Position numbers and translations under genes: made by a program
Shown here: piece after piece, positions 4,914-5,047 of the stretch
Numbering within the stretch: position 1 is the first letter of the stretch
Layout: each line of letters begins with the position of its first letter
Source: Actinomycetes bacterium
GTDB lineage: Bacteria > Actinomycetota > Acidimicrobiia > Acidimicrobiales > RAAP-2
Direction of reading: 5' to 3'
DNA: 5,047 bases
Assembly (NCBI GenBank): GCA_021802025.1
Contig: JAKABC010000083.1
Location: 2,543 to 7,589 of the forward strand
The notes under the pieces: generated by a model
The model's input: only the letters and a program-made list of their open reading frames with translations
Told to the model about the DNA's origin: nothing
Databases searched by the model: none

Positions 4914-5047
4914 GGCTCGGCCCCCTCGGGGACGTGTCGGCCCCAGGCGCCCGAGCGACCGCCCTCTTTGGCGTCGAGGGCGAGGCCCTCGACGTGGGCG
5001 GCGGGGTCGACCTCGCCGATCGCCTGGATGAGGCTCAAGGCCGCCAC
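4901..5047 (-). CDS. moaC: MoaC-like protein (cyclic pyranopterin monophosphate synthase family), C-terminal fragment
   Basis: The frame enters from the right edge and gives 48 residues ending in TAA (4903-4901). It aligns without gaps to the MoaC C-terminus: VAALS (1-5) matches the family VAALT, and AKEGGRSGAW (26-35) matches the K-x-GGKSG ending; the tail is polar, GRHVPEGAEPGAP. MoaC converts the MoaA product to cyclic pyranopterin monophosphate, and its place directly before moaA supports the call. Two things are odd. Where the family normally has YDMxK, this fragment has I7-Q8-A9-I10-G11, so the Asp and Lys that I recall as active-site D128 and K131 in E. coli MoaC are Gln and Gly. K27, matching the later conserved Lys, is kept. 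It may therefore be a divergent or inactive paralogue. The N-terminal two thirds lie outside the window, so the family call rests on a short stretch. Confidence 0.68.
   Translation of the reverse strand: MAALSLIQAIGEVDPAAHVEGLALDAKEGGRSGAWGRHVPEGAEPGAP

Overview
This window is a molybdenum (or tungsten) uptake and molybdenum-cofactor (Moco) biosynthesis locus from a very GC-rich bacterium. The G+C content looks like roughly three quarters by eye; it was not computed. Strong G/C third-position preference, frequent GTG starts, TAnnnT -10 boxes placed directly before start codons, and the Thr-rich tail of the binding protein all suggest an actinobacterium, possibly of the Acidimicrobiia type. 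That placement is an inference; no taxonomic marker is present.

Layout, left to right. Positions 1-399 (minus) hold most of moaE, the large subunit of molybdopterin synthase, whose C-terminus runs off the left edge. A short divergent promoter region follows (about 391-545). Positions 546-1469 and 1466-3334 (plus) form a two-gene operon with a GTGA overlap: a ModA/WtpA-type oxyanion-binding protein, then one polypeptide that fuses the ModB permease to the ModC ATPase. Its stop codon overlaps the stop of a convergent minus-strand gene (3331-3732), which encodes a small MerR/excisionase-type HTH protein with a C-terminal Mop/TOBE oxyanion-binding domain. Upstream of it on the minus strand lie moaA (3765-4874), the radical-SAM GTP 3',8-cyclase, and at the right edge the last 48 codons of a MoaC-like protein (4901-5047).

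Together the genes import molybdate across the membrane (ModA, ModBC), probably sense the intracellular oxyanion (HTH-Mop protein), and build the pterin part of Moco (MoaA, then MoaC, then MoaE with a MoaD not in the window). No molybdoenzyme, moaD, mogA/moaB or moeA is visible.

This is mostly a known pathway, not a new system. The points most worth a second look are: the MoaC-like fragment appears to lack two residues of the YDMxK motif; transporter permease and ATPase are fused; all four transcription starts look leaderless; a 19-bp dyad covers the regulator's own -10 box; a 10-bp perfect hairpin carries the moaC stop codon in its loop just before the moaA promoter; and the binding protein has no cysteine and so no lipoprotein anchor.
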